Made by a program: the position numbers and the translations under genes
Origin: Melastoma dodecandrum
Taxonomy: Eukaryota > Streptophyta > Magnoliopsida > Myrtales > Melastomataceae
Direction of reading: 5' to 3'
NCBI GenBank assembly: GCA_029817715.1
Contig: JARUPY010000607.1
Span: forward strand, 6,820,001 to 6,884,000
DNA: 64,000 nucleotides
The notes under the pieces: model-generated
Databases searched by the model: none
Seen by the model: only the letters and a program-made list of their open reading frames with translations
Told to the model about the DNA's origin: nothing
Shown here: one piece after another, positions 55,900 to 64,000 of the stretch
How the letters are laid out: each line of letters begins with the position of its first letter
Position numbering within the stretch: position 1 is the stretch's first letter

Positions 55900-56992
55900 T
55901 CAGAAAACATCAGTCACCTTATCAAGGCGTCTCATGTGATCGTTTTCAGTCTGACTGTAGACTAACACATCGTCTATGTAGACCGCACAAAACATACGGA
56001 CCTGCTTGAAAGCATTATCCATTTTGCGCTGAAACACGCCTGGAGCATTCTTCAGGCCGAATGGCATCACCATCCATTCAAACATTCCCTGCGGAGCATT
56101 GAAGGCAGTTAGAGGAACCGAATATTCTTCCATCTTGACTTGCCAGTAACAACTTTTCAAGTCAAATTTGGAAAAGAATTTTGGTTGGCTCAAACTAACT
56201 CTATCAATTAGATCTCCCGCAGTAGGAATCTTACAGCCATCATCTTTGGTAGCTTTATTAAGCTGACGATAGTCTATAACCATTAGTGCATTTCCTCGCA
56301 CCTGCTCGGCATGATTTATTACCATAAAGGTAGGACTAGAATGCGGACTGTAGCTGTCCCTAATCAAGCCTTTTCCAAGTAACTCAGGAATTTGTTTGTC
56401 AAACTCCTCAACCATTTCAGCCGTATATGTAATATTTCTGGCTCTTATAATGGTTCCGGGATCTTTCAACTCGAATATAGCCTTTAGGCTATTCTGACTC
56501 CACAATTTTAATGGATCTTCACTAAAATTGTCGGCAAGTTTTACAAGGAACTTATCCCATTTTGTCTCTGTTAACTTTACTGCCCTACACACTTCTTGTT
56601 TAGAAAACAAGTCATCATACCAGTTAGAACTCCTGGTATCCGCTGGAGAAAACAGGGTTTGCACCCATAAGTCGTTTTCTTCCAACCGTATATCACCACG
56701 CTGAGCTCGCACTCTGAACGCTCTTTCACACGGTGAAGTACCACAATATTCCGTCCATTTTATCGGATAGAACCCAAACTTTAACCTTAATTTAGGTTCT
56801 TGTAGAATACTGATCTTTACACCACCTATGGACACATGATGGACATCCTGCACAAAAGGTAAATTTTCCTTTTGTCCCTTTAAAAAAGCATTACCAATGA
56901 CGATATCTGCCTCTAATAAAGGATGGGTCAGGATCTCTTTAATGATGAATTATTGGCCTGATGGCTAACAAATGTCGCCATTCCATCTACAT
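55900..56992 (-). pseudogene. Pararetroviral reverse transcriptase
   Basis: The 317-codon open stretch 55900-56853 carries ALMVIDYRQLNKATKDDGCK, FFSKFDLKSCYWQVKMEE, MPFGLKNAPGVFQRKMDNAF and the catalytic CAVYIDDVLVYSQ, with the YIDD typical of Caulimoviridae. 56853-56992 in the same general frame holds the protease tail (ADIVIGNAFLKGQ). The domain looks intact over its core. Breaks lie after it (stop at about 55900, frameshift at 55500). Confidence 0.88.
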
Positions 56993-57660
56993 TAACCATA
57001 TGGATGGGTTTTTGTAGTGGTTTCCACCTCATCTGGTAGCGCATTGAGTCTAGCACAACTTATGCTACACCCAGTGTCTATCAAATTATCCAGAGAATAC
57101 TCATAGTATTCAGGAAATTTGAAACTTAGAGCTATATATGTGCTCAAATCTTCCTTCCTGACACTAAATCCAATATTTTTGGGTACTTCTTGGGATGGTT
57201 CTATCATCCTCCAGATTTCGTCTACTGATATAGACCTCTGTTCGGCTATTTGTTCAATAACCTTACAGACTTCAGGAATATTGGATAAAGAGTTATCGAG
57301 ATAGGTAACTCTCATCATCCGTATTGATTCCTCTCTCGATTGATCTACCGGATCTTCATAGACTAATAACGATACCTGTCTATATCCTACGATTCTACCC
57401 GTATGTTGAGACGGGCTTCTCGAATCAAGAGATCGTCGAGACATTTCCTCAACTAGTGGTGGTGCAGAAGCCTCTGCTGGTCTAGACATGATTATGTCAT
57501 CTCCCATATCACTAGCTCTAGAAGAAACTTTAGAGAGCGTATGAGTTCTTGGCTCACTCAGGATTGGTATCCTCACAGGCAGATGCCTGTCAGCTCTATC
57601 ATTACCTCTAAATGGCTCTCCTAACATTAAAGTAATCTCATTACCTCTCTCTCGGATATT
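56992..57660 (-). pseudogene. Pararetroviral aspartic protease region
   Basis: The 211-codon stretch ends with NLIDTGCSISCARLNALP, the retropepsin active site with intact DTG. The N-terminal 150 residues are Ser/Arg-rich linker joining it to the movement protein. A stop near 56992 separates it from reverse transcriptase. The enzyme matures the viral polyprotein. Confidence 0.8.
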
Positions 57661-57704
57661 AGCCGCACTAATCGGTCTAGAGCTACTACCAGGCTCGTCA
57701 TAAC

Positions 57705-58460
57705 CTAATTTCTTGGCCAGGTTAATTCCAATGGGTTTACCTCGTGCCTATGAAATTGTTGGTAGTTATTATGACCTTCCTCAAACAACTCAGTAAGTCT
57801 TGAGATGTTTCTCACACCAGGACTAGTGGTATTTACCAATCGATAAATTACCCCAGTGTGATACGCCAAAAACTTGGCCTGGGGATTCATTCTATCCATA
57901 TTCATTGATTTAATCCTTAATGTCAATGAATTCCCCAAACAACGATCGTTCAGGGCCATCATGAAGTTTGGATGGACTTGGAACCATACAGGGCCGTGTG
58001 CAAGATTGGCCTGTGTACTTGATATCAGCTGATCTTTAAATTCTCGCCATTTTTTATCGATTACAGCTGCTACCATAGGACTATCCGCTGGAAGATGAAA
58101 TAGCGGAATTAGTCCTACTTGGATCAACCCAATGTGTATATAGTTATATACACCTCTCGTACGTTGCATGGTTTCCTTATTGCGTTGTACGTTTAATAAT
58201 GGGATATCCAACGTCTCAAGTTTCGTACTTGTAACTTGAGCCGTGACTTCTGACTGTGAAATGTCTATTATAGATAAAAAATTAAATCTAGATACACTAT
58301 AGACTTCTCTCACATTCACATTTGGCAACCTCCATTCCAGAATTGACTGTGATGGATCTTCGTACTGGTGAGATTCTTCCAGTACCTGATTCGCTGTTTC
58401 CAATGGAACCAACTCATCACCATCTCCACTTTGATCTGCTCTCATCATAAATAGATGCAT
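57705..58460 (-). pseudogene. Pararetroviral movement protein (30K superfamily)
   Basis: This 251-codon open stretch contains GVYNYIHIGLIQVGLIPLFH, then ADSPMVAAVIDKKWREFK, HGPVWFQVHPNFMMALND and SLTLRIKSMNMDR, matching the order and spacing of caulimovirid 30K proteins, including the conserved Asp before KK/KR. These proteins widen plasmodesmata for cell-to-cell spread. Its position after the capsid region and before the protease, in the frame of the capsid C-terminus (one stop at 58461-58463 between), suggests a capsid-movement fusion in the ancestor. Confidence 0.85.
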
Positions 58461-58463
58461 TTT

Positions 58464-58990
58464 TCAGAGATCAGAATCCTCTTCTGAATCTGTATCGTAA
58501 TTTGACACAACTTCATAGATAGATTCTACTTCCGAGTTTAAGTCAGAAATATCCTGCTCATCTATTGGTTCATAAGCCAGGACTTCGTCCTCCTCATGAC
58601 TCTTGTCGTCCAGAAATACCATTTGGAGTCTTTTGCTCATTTGGTTCTTCTGAGGACAAGTATCCGCCTTGTGGGTTTTTGATCCACCAAACCAGCAACA
58701 ATTGCAGTTACTCAACGGTTTCCCTTTCGTACACTTAGGTTCTCTGCCATGCTTTCGCTTAAAGGCATTGATCCTATCTCTTCTTCGGAAAGTTTCTTGT
58801 TCTCATAGATTCTCCTGGAGTATCACATCCATACCTCCCAAGTACATATTCAATCTGAGAACAACAGCTCTTGTTTAGGTAAGGCAGCTTTTTAGCTGCC
58901 TCCTTTACTTGGAGCTCAGTACACGCTTTCCTCATCGCGTACTTAACCACCTGAATTTTTCCTCCGAGTCCTAAACAATCTTTTCTTCTC
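58464..58990 (-). pseudogene. Capsid C-terminus with zinc knuckle
   Basis: 58464-58715 starts SNCNCCWFGGSKTHKADTCP, a CCHC-type knuckle like those in caulimovirid capsids, and continues into an acidic tail (EEDEVLAYEPIDEQDISDLN). 58716-58990 connects to the capsid core with stops and a frameshift. Confidence 0.7.
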
Positions 58991-59566
58991 TCAGGAGTAA
59001 TTCATAGGCCTTTTGAGCAACCTTCGACCAAGGTTCTGGAAGTTTCGCAAAAAAGGTTGAGAGAATGCGTCCAGATTGTAATAATACTTCTGGAATTCAC
59101 ATACGTAGCTATCAAACAGACACATATCACAGATCTGTAGTTTAACCAGAGTAGTCAACGAATGCTCCTTTTCTACAGTCTCAGTGGATAAAGAAAAACC
59201 ACAGAACTCCCGTTTTAATGCATCAGCGATGATTGCTAATACACCATCAACGGTCAACGCTTGATCTATCTTTTCTTTGATGTCTGTATGAGCCACCAAA
59301 GATTTCCAATATTTTGGCGCCGTTCCCATGAGGGCTGCTACACATAACTCGTAAACTGATCCAGGGGATAATATCCCAGCAGACGCAGTCATTCGAATTA
59401 GTGATAACCACTCATCTATCTTTTCAGATACGTGCTTCTCACAATCGATATCTAGAAAAGCACCAGGGGTGATTATTGGCTTTAAAACGTTATCCCTTGG
59501 AATAAACTCTTGTTTAGTTCTATGGGGATAATCGGGCCTGCAAATTTCCCTTTTCGCAGTTACCAA
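58991..59566 (-). pseudogene. Capsid-like core of the pararetrovirus
   Basis: 191 codons with IDEWLSLIRMTASAGILSPG, VYELCVAALMGTAPKYWKSL and DAFSQPFLRNFQNLG. The pattern (a W-rich helical core followed by a zinc knuckle) fits the gag-like capsid of Caulimoviridae. It shares its frame with the upstream ORF, from which one stop (59606-59608) separates it. Confidence 0.65.
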
Positions 59567-59605
59567 TTCATTAAACGTACGATTGTCTAAATGAACTGGA
59601 ATTTC

Positions 59606-60073
59606 CTATGCCAGTCCTAAGGCTTTCCTTAGGTCCTTTGCCAACTCTCCACTTTGAGAGTTCAAATTTGCATTTCGCTTTTGTGAGTCCAAAATGTAAG
59701 GAGCTACTGACTCCTTGTACATTTCTTCCACACTTTTGCCTTGATCCTGTTTGGAATTTCTTCCTCCCAGTTTCAACTTTTCGACTGGTTTTCCCGTAGT
59801 ACTTTCCAGTCCAGAAGTCGCCTCTACTTCAGGCCTTTTTAAACTTCTTTCATGCTCTAAAGAATCTAACATCTTATTTACTATAGAACCTACTTCCCGA
59901 GCAAGATGGTTTCGATTCTCAAGACTTTCGGTGCTCCCTTGAATCGTTAGCTGAGTTAAAATATCATTTATACTCTTGCTAATTCCAAAAGAAGATATCC
60001 TAGGCTCTGAGACGAACTCCAGTTGTGATGGAGTTCCAGAAGGAGTTCCCGCAGATTTTCTTTCTCCAGACAT
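59606..60073 (-). pseudogene. N-terminal pararetroviral ORF (155 aa)
   Basis: It starts MSGERKSAGTPSGTPSQLEF. It is predicted to be largely helical and charged (LTQLTIQGSTESLENRNHLA, KMLDSLEHERSLKRPEVE). It is in frame with the capsid core and probably forms its N-terminal extension. No enzyme motif was seen. Upstream (60074-60230) is AT-rich non-coding sequence taken as the viral intergenic region. Confidence 0.6.
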
Positions 60074-60387
60074 TTCAAGGACTTAATTGAAAACTTTTCA
60101 AATTTTTGGGCTAAATTTTTTATTAGAAAAAGACCTAAAATAAAGGTGTGGTAAAAGGGGAGTTTTAAAACTTACCTACCTAAAGGACAAATTTTTTTGT
60201 TTTCGAGGGGTAAAGACGAACTATCCTCCCCAAAAATATGCCGATTGTCACGGAGGAATGTAGATTGAACTTGTACTAGTCGGTACCGGCACACATAGGA
60301 AATAATGAGGATGTCGAAATGGTAAGTCATTACGACATCCTTCTTATTTAGGAAGTGTTTAAGGTATCTGAACACTCCTAAACCCTG

Positions 60388-60920
60388 GCAAAGATTCTTG
60401 TACCAGTATGCATGAACAATTCCCACTGGATCCTACAAGTTATAAAGTTTACAACTGTCGAAGTATGGATTCTCCACAATGTTGTGTCAATTAGAGTGAC
60501 AAACCTACATGGGAATTCAAATATGCATAGCCGTGTGGTGTTGCTCATTAGCGTGATATTAGAAAAAAAACAGGTACACATCAACACGTACAACATGACC
60601 TCTACCCGACATCGACAACTAGCTAAAATATCAAACTTAAACGTCCTAAGACAGTTTGATTAAGGGAATGAGTATGTATCTGTCTTGTTTTTTTCGCAAA
60701 TGTAATTACGTACATTGACTTTGTACTCACATGTTTTTTATGATTTTCAGCGCCGAATGTGGAACGTTCCTGATCATGTTTATGTCTCTCATGTTTCCTC
60801 CGTTAGGCGCTAACAACATGGTACAGTTTCATGCATCCTCATATGAATATGCTCCTATTTTGTACTGTGCTAACACTTTCACATTGCATCCGATATTCCG
60901 CAGCATGTCGGAGTGATTGA
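60388..60920 (+). pseudogene. Catalytic part of the Ulp1/C48-type protease gene
   Basis: 60388-60490 reads ILVPVCMNNSHWILQVIKFT, then VEVWILHN. This matches the Ulp1 core H-W...V..VD block, with the catalytic His at 60424-60426 and His instead of the expected Asp in VWILDS. After a probable intron ending TTTTCAG at 60750, ECGTFLIMFMSLMFPP follows, with the catalytic Cys at 60758-60760 (ECG for DCG). The frame then reaches a stop near 60916. The gene lies in the same orientation as 49143-51575 and continues it across the pararetrovirus. SUMO-protease-like cleavage is the family activity. The lost Asp makes activity unlikely. Confidence 0.6.
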
Positions 60921-61500
60921 CCGGTTACAGCCGGTCATCGCCCTGATACAATGGCCTGGTAACATTATGTGAATGAAAGTCCTCGCAAATATCAGGGATG
61001 GACAGGGGAAGATGACGCAACAACCAAAGGTGAAGGGGAAGACTAATTTGGCAGCGACAATGCCGAGGATGTCGGTCGTTGATAAGTAACTGGAACGGCC
61101 TTAACTTTTATATTGCCTAATCCTTACGCTGCATGCAGTAACCATGTTTCGTATAGTTTCAGATATGGTGACCATCTTTTGGGGAACCATGATTGTCACT
61201 GGTTGCAAGCAGCAGCATTATAATTCAATATTTTCTTAAATCAATCATGTAAATACAGTTTACATGAATGCACCTTTGTCGGGAACCGTTAATGTTACTT
61301 GTTGAAAGCACCATCATTATATTTCATCATCTTCTTGCATTACACACTGACCAAAGATAGAGCTATATGAGATATCCTCGCGACCTGTGTCGAATTCGTG
61401 TAGACTTGATTCAGTGACGTAGCCAACTGGAACATGTCAGTATAGTGGCAGTTCATGACGAAATTCATTGATCTCGACAATTAGATACTGACTTGATTGC
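60921..61500. other. Gap between the two convergent transposon genes
   Basis: Non-coding. 61140-61350 contains a loose duplication (GGGAACCATGATTGTCACTGGTTG and GGGAACCGTTAATGTTACTTGTTG types, about 100 bp apart). It probably holds both 3' ends. Confidence 0.4.
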
Positions 61501-61596
61501 GGACTTTCCCTTCTTCTTGGATAAATTCTGTGGGCCGCCGTTCCCGTTGTCGCATTCACCGGTACTGATTTCCTCATTACATAATTGCACCAAACA

Positions 61597-62904
61597 TTAT
61601 GTCACTTCATTTATAGTCTTGTATACCTCTCGAAATTCATCATCTGATTTCCCTCCAAGGTAGCATAAGCACCGGCAGGCCCTCATCAAAACACCTTGCC
61701 ATATGTCGTCAAGGGTTAATCCGTGATGACCATTTTCAGCTGAAATATTATCATGTGACTTTGCATTCTTCGTCCTCCTACAAAGAACAAGATTGGTCGG
61801 TATTGAATGAAGTTCTTCAATCTTAGCAACATCGAATATGTGGCAACAAGCTAGTCTAAACATGAATACCTCATCTCCAAAGTGTTTGATGCTCAATATA
61901 CGGTAATCATTTCTTCTTTGACTCAATATCGGAGAATTTGTAAAGAGGAGAAGCTTCGCTACGTTGACGCCCAATCACGTAATATAAAGCTCCCTCTTTG
62001 ATTTCAACTTGAACTTTGCGAAAAGAACTCAGCTTGTATATCCTACTAGAGTCCTCCTCCACTTTCATCCACATTGTTACATCTAATACCCCTTATGAGT
62101 GGATTCGTAACCGGCCATGCATTCATTGTGACGTAAGTCGGCCATCGCACGGCCAAAATGGTGGAGGAACTCGTGCTACTTGCGCTTGCCCTTAGCATAC
62201 CCTTTCATATAAGCATGAATTCATTCACATCTCTGTGTGCTTCTTAATACCATCCAGAAATGTCCCTGGAGATATGTTTGCCACCACATATGTCGGTAAG
62301 CATGTATTTGTTCTAGCCACCGAGACTTAATCAGCATTTTCAATTCTAAAAAATCCTGCCACATTTCCTCGACTACATCAGAGGAGCTTCTGATATATAT
62401 GAAAGTCGATACCATTTGCCTCAATCTGAATCTTGCACGTGACAAGCAATGTTTCGACTAAAATGCGAGAGGCATAATCGATGTCGAGAACCTATCCATA
62501 TCTTTCGAACAACAGTTACCATCACCTTGTTGACATTGGTTACCATGTTGATCGAATGCTTATTCCCATTACAACTGCAAGTGCCCGCAGAAACCATATG
62601 TAATCCTTCGATTTCTCTACAGCAAGCAAGGCCGATCTGAACACCACTGTCTAATGGTGATGATTCACACCAACGATGACCATCATTTTCATCCCTAAGG
62701 CATTGGTCTTGAATGTGGAATCAAATGCGACTGTGTCCCTAAGCGCATGGTATTCTGTCCTCGACATACTATATGTCCAATCAATCCGTTGGATAGTGTT
62801 GGCTTCGACGTGAGCCACTAAAGCCATTTCGGGGTCACTATTTCTCTTGGATAAGAGGTATGTTAAACCTGAATCAATAGTTGATTGCATTTCTGACGCT
62901 CGAT
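61597..62904 (-). pseudogene. FAR1/MULE-type transposase, N-terminally truncated
   Basis: 62651-62890 reads SKRNSDPEMALVAHVEANTI and VAFDSTFKTNALGMKMMVIV, then GVNHH, the first catalytic Asp block of MULE transposases. About 62450-62640 continues VTNVNKVM...SRHRLCLSHF, where the family has TDGD: the second Asp appears to be Asn. 62221-62445 holds WLEQIHAYRHMWWQTYLQGH and FWMVLRSTQRCE. 61597-61974 ends with a SWIM-like zinc finger and CCHIFDVAKIEELHSIPTNL. The N-terminal DNA-binding domain is missing because satellite begins at about 62905. Host FAR1-family genes are related, but the decay and context favour a transposon copy. Confidence 0.7.
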
Positions 62905-64000
62905 CGTAATAAATATTTTGGGAAACATTCGGGGGTCATTTATGATTCGGAAAATGTAAGTTCGGAAGCACCCTGGTTCGGAGCATGCGCGACGCACAAC
63001 TTTCCAAAAGTTGTGCGCGGGGTTCCTCTTTGGTGCAACGAAAGGGACCCGAATGTCCAATGTAGAACTCTAATTTTGAATAGTTTGGGAAACATTTGGG
63101 GATCATTTAGGCTTCGGAAAATGCAAGTTCGGAAGCACCAAGGTACGGAGCATGCGGGATGCACAACTTTCCAAAAGTTGTGTGCGGGGTTCCTCATTGG
63201 TGCAACGAAAGGGACCCGAATTTCGAATGTAGAACTCTAATTTTGACTTGTTTGGGAAACATTTGGGGATCATTTAGGCTTCGAAAAATGCAAGTTCGGA
63301 AGCACCAAGGTTCGGAGCATGCGGGATGCACAACTTTGCGTAAGTTGTGCGCGGGGTTCCTCATTGTGCAACGAAAGGGACCCGAATGTCCATTGTAGAA
63401 CTCCATTTTTGATTTGTTTGGGAAACATTTGGGGATCATTTAGGCTTCGGAAAATGCAAGTTCGGAAGCACCAAGGTTCTGAGCATGCGGGATGCACCAC
63501 TTTGCGCAAGTTGTGCGCGGGGTTCCTCATTGTGCAACGAAAGGGACCCAAATGTCCAATGTAGAACTCCAATTTTCAATAGTTTGGGAAACATTTGGGG
63601 ATCATTTAGGCATCAAAAAATGCAAGTTCGGAAGCACGAAAGTTCGGAGCATGCGGGATGCACAACTTTGCGTAAGTTGTGCACGGGGTTCCTCATTCTG
63701 CAACAAAAGGGACCCGAATGTCGAATGTAGAACTCCAATTTTGAATAGTTTGGGAAACTTTTGGGGAACATTTAGGCTTCGGAAAATGCAAGTTCGGAAG
63801 CACCAAGGTTCGGAGCATGCGGGATGCACAACTTTCCAAAAGTTGTGCGCGGGGTTCCTCATTGTGCAACGAAAGGGACCCGAATGTCCAATGTGGAACT
63901 CCAATTTTGAATTGTTTGGGAAACATTTGGGGATCATTTAGGCTTCGGAAAATGCAAGATCGGAAGCACCAAGGTTCGGAGCATGCGGGATGTACAACTT
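62905..64000. repeat. Tandem satellite array, 166/167-bp unit, at least 6.5 copies
   Basis: The anchor TTTGGGAAAC occurs at 62917, 63084, 63251, 63417, 63583, 63749 and 63915, giving spacings of 167, 167, 166, 166, 166, 166. Each unit has GGATCATTTAGGCTTCGG, AAAATGCAAGTTCGGAAGC, GCATGCGGGATGCACAAC and CGAAAGGGACCCGAATGT. The first unit is the most diverged, as expected at an array edge. A near-palindrome CACAACTTTCCAAAAGTTGTG is in most units. The array continues past the window. Open frames of 65-150 codons on both strands come from its low stop density, not from genes. Confidence 0.93.

Larger units (their letters stand above)
51720..60230 (-). mobile_element. Endogenous pararetrovirus (Caulimoviridae), decayed, minus strand
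   Basis: Reading from 60073 leftward: N-terminal ORF, capsid-like region with zinc knuckle, 30K movement protein, retropepsin, reverse transcriptase, RNase H, post-RNase H zinc knuckles with a Lys/Glu repeat tail, and further ORFs. A TATA promoter (52650-52657) lies 629 bp before a TGGTATCAGAGC primer site (52010-52021), close to the roughly 600-nt leader of caulimoviruses. There are no LTRs, and movement protein plus primer-site placement distinguish it from gypsy elements. Length of about 8.5 kb is one genome equivalent. Several stops and frameshifts mean it is not replication-competent as it stands. The linear end points are approximate. Genus is not assignable by eye. The order capsid then movement protein resembles that reported for cavemovirus-type genomes rather than caulimo- or petuviruses. 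Confidence 0.88.
48500..62904. mobile_element. Remains of a two-gene Mutator-like element, split by a pararetrovirus and cut by a satellite
   Basis: A Ulp1-type protease gene (+, 49143-51575 plus 60388-60920) and a FAR1/MULE-type transposase (-, 62890-61597) face each other, the convergent layout known from MuDR. Plant MULEs carrying Ulp1-like genes are known (the Kaonashi type). The 51720-60230 interval is a later pararetrovirus integration. The right end is replaced by the satellite array. Terminal inverted repeats were not identified, so the outer limits are estimates. Confidence 0.55.

Noticed and set aside
51720..60230. Reading the minus-strand block as another Ty3/gypsy retrotransposon
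   Set aside because: No LTRs or integrase are present; a 30K movement protein, YIDD reverse transcriptase and a leader with tRNA-Met site after the TATA box fit Caulimoviridae instead.
60172..60426. 84-codon minus-strand open stretch at the virus right edge
   Set aside because: It straddles the presumed virus boundary and is antisense to the Ulp1 catalytic exon; no motif supports it.
62881..63941. Overlapping open frames of 79-149 codons on both strands
   Set aside because: They follow the 166-bp satellite unit, change frame with each unit and have no start context or known motif.
62905..64000. Regular repeat that might be taken for a CRISPR array
   Set aside because: Units are contiguous 166/167-bp tandem repeats without unique spacers, in a plant genome.

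Overview
The window is a repeat-dense stretch of an angiosperm (most likely eudicot) nuclear genome. Evidence: a plant beta-1,3-glucanase gene with a GT-AG intron and an X8/CBM43 domain, Athila-type and chromovirus-like Ty3/gypsy elements, several Ty1/copia elements, Mutator-like DNA transposon genes, an endogenous pararetrovirus (Caulimoviridae) and a 166-bp tandem satellite. The species cannot be named from this sequence. Only one ordinary, apparently intact host gene is visible (GH17, 38697-40256).

Layout. 1-85 and 10481-13725: a broken Ty3/gypsy element (+). Its gag is split by a complete but dead Athila element (86-10480, + strand, LTRs plus 5-bp target duplication GTCCT). That Athila element was itself hit in its 3' untranslated region by a 1,424-bp near-perfect foldback element with a 9-bp target duplication (7736-9159), a Mutator-type signature. 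13726-16770: no recognisable gene. 16771-21975: a second Ty3/gypsy element (- strand) with both LTRs. 21976-25263: a 3'-truncated Ty1/copia element (-). 25264-31019: unclassified, mostly repeat-like DNA with a TATA-bearing promoter-like segment and a 210-bp duplication. 31020-36706: a Ty1/copia element (-) carrying a nested solo LTR (32695-33829, TSD TACAC) and ending in a truncated 5' LTR next to plant telomere-type repeats. 36707-41283: the GH17 gene and its flanks. 41284-45110: a related copia element (+) lacking its integrase. 45111-48500: AT-rich intergenic DNA.

48500-62900 is best read as the remains of a two-gene Mutator-like element. A Ulp1/C48-protease-type gene on + (N-terminal exons 49143-51575, catalytic exons 60388-60920) faces a FAR1/MULE-type transposase on - (62890-61597). 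The two genes converge, as in MuDR. The protease gene is cut, apparently inside an intron, by an 8.5-kb endogenous pararetrovirus on the - strand (about 51720-60230). Reading the provirus 5' to 3' gives: N-terminal ORF, capsid-like region with zinc knuckle, 30K movement protein, retropepsin, reverse transcriptase, RNase H, two further zinc knuckles, a Lys/Glu-rich repeat tail, unrecognised downstream ORFs, a TATA promoter, a small coiled-coil ORF and a tRNA-Met primer binding site. All of these genes carry stops or frameshifts. From about 62905 to the window end, a 166/167-bp satellite array truncates the transposase.

The region is therefore a stack of nested insertions. The most unusual items are the pararetrovirus architecture (capsid before movement protein, zinc knuckles and a repeat tail after RNase H, a 102-codon ORF in the leader), its position inside a transposon-borne protease gene, the large foldback element, and the satellite with long open frames on both strands.
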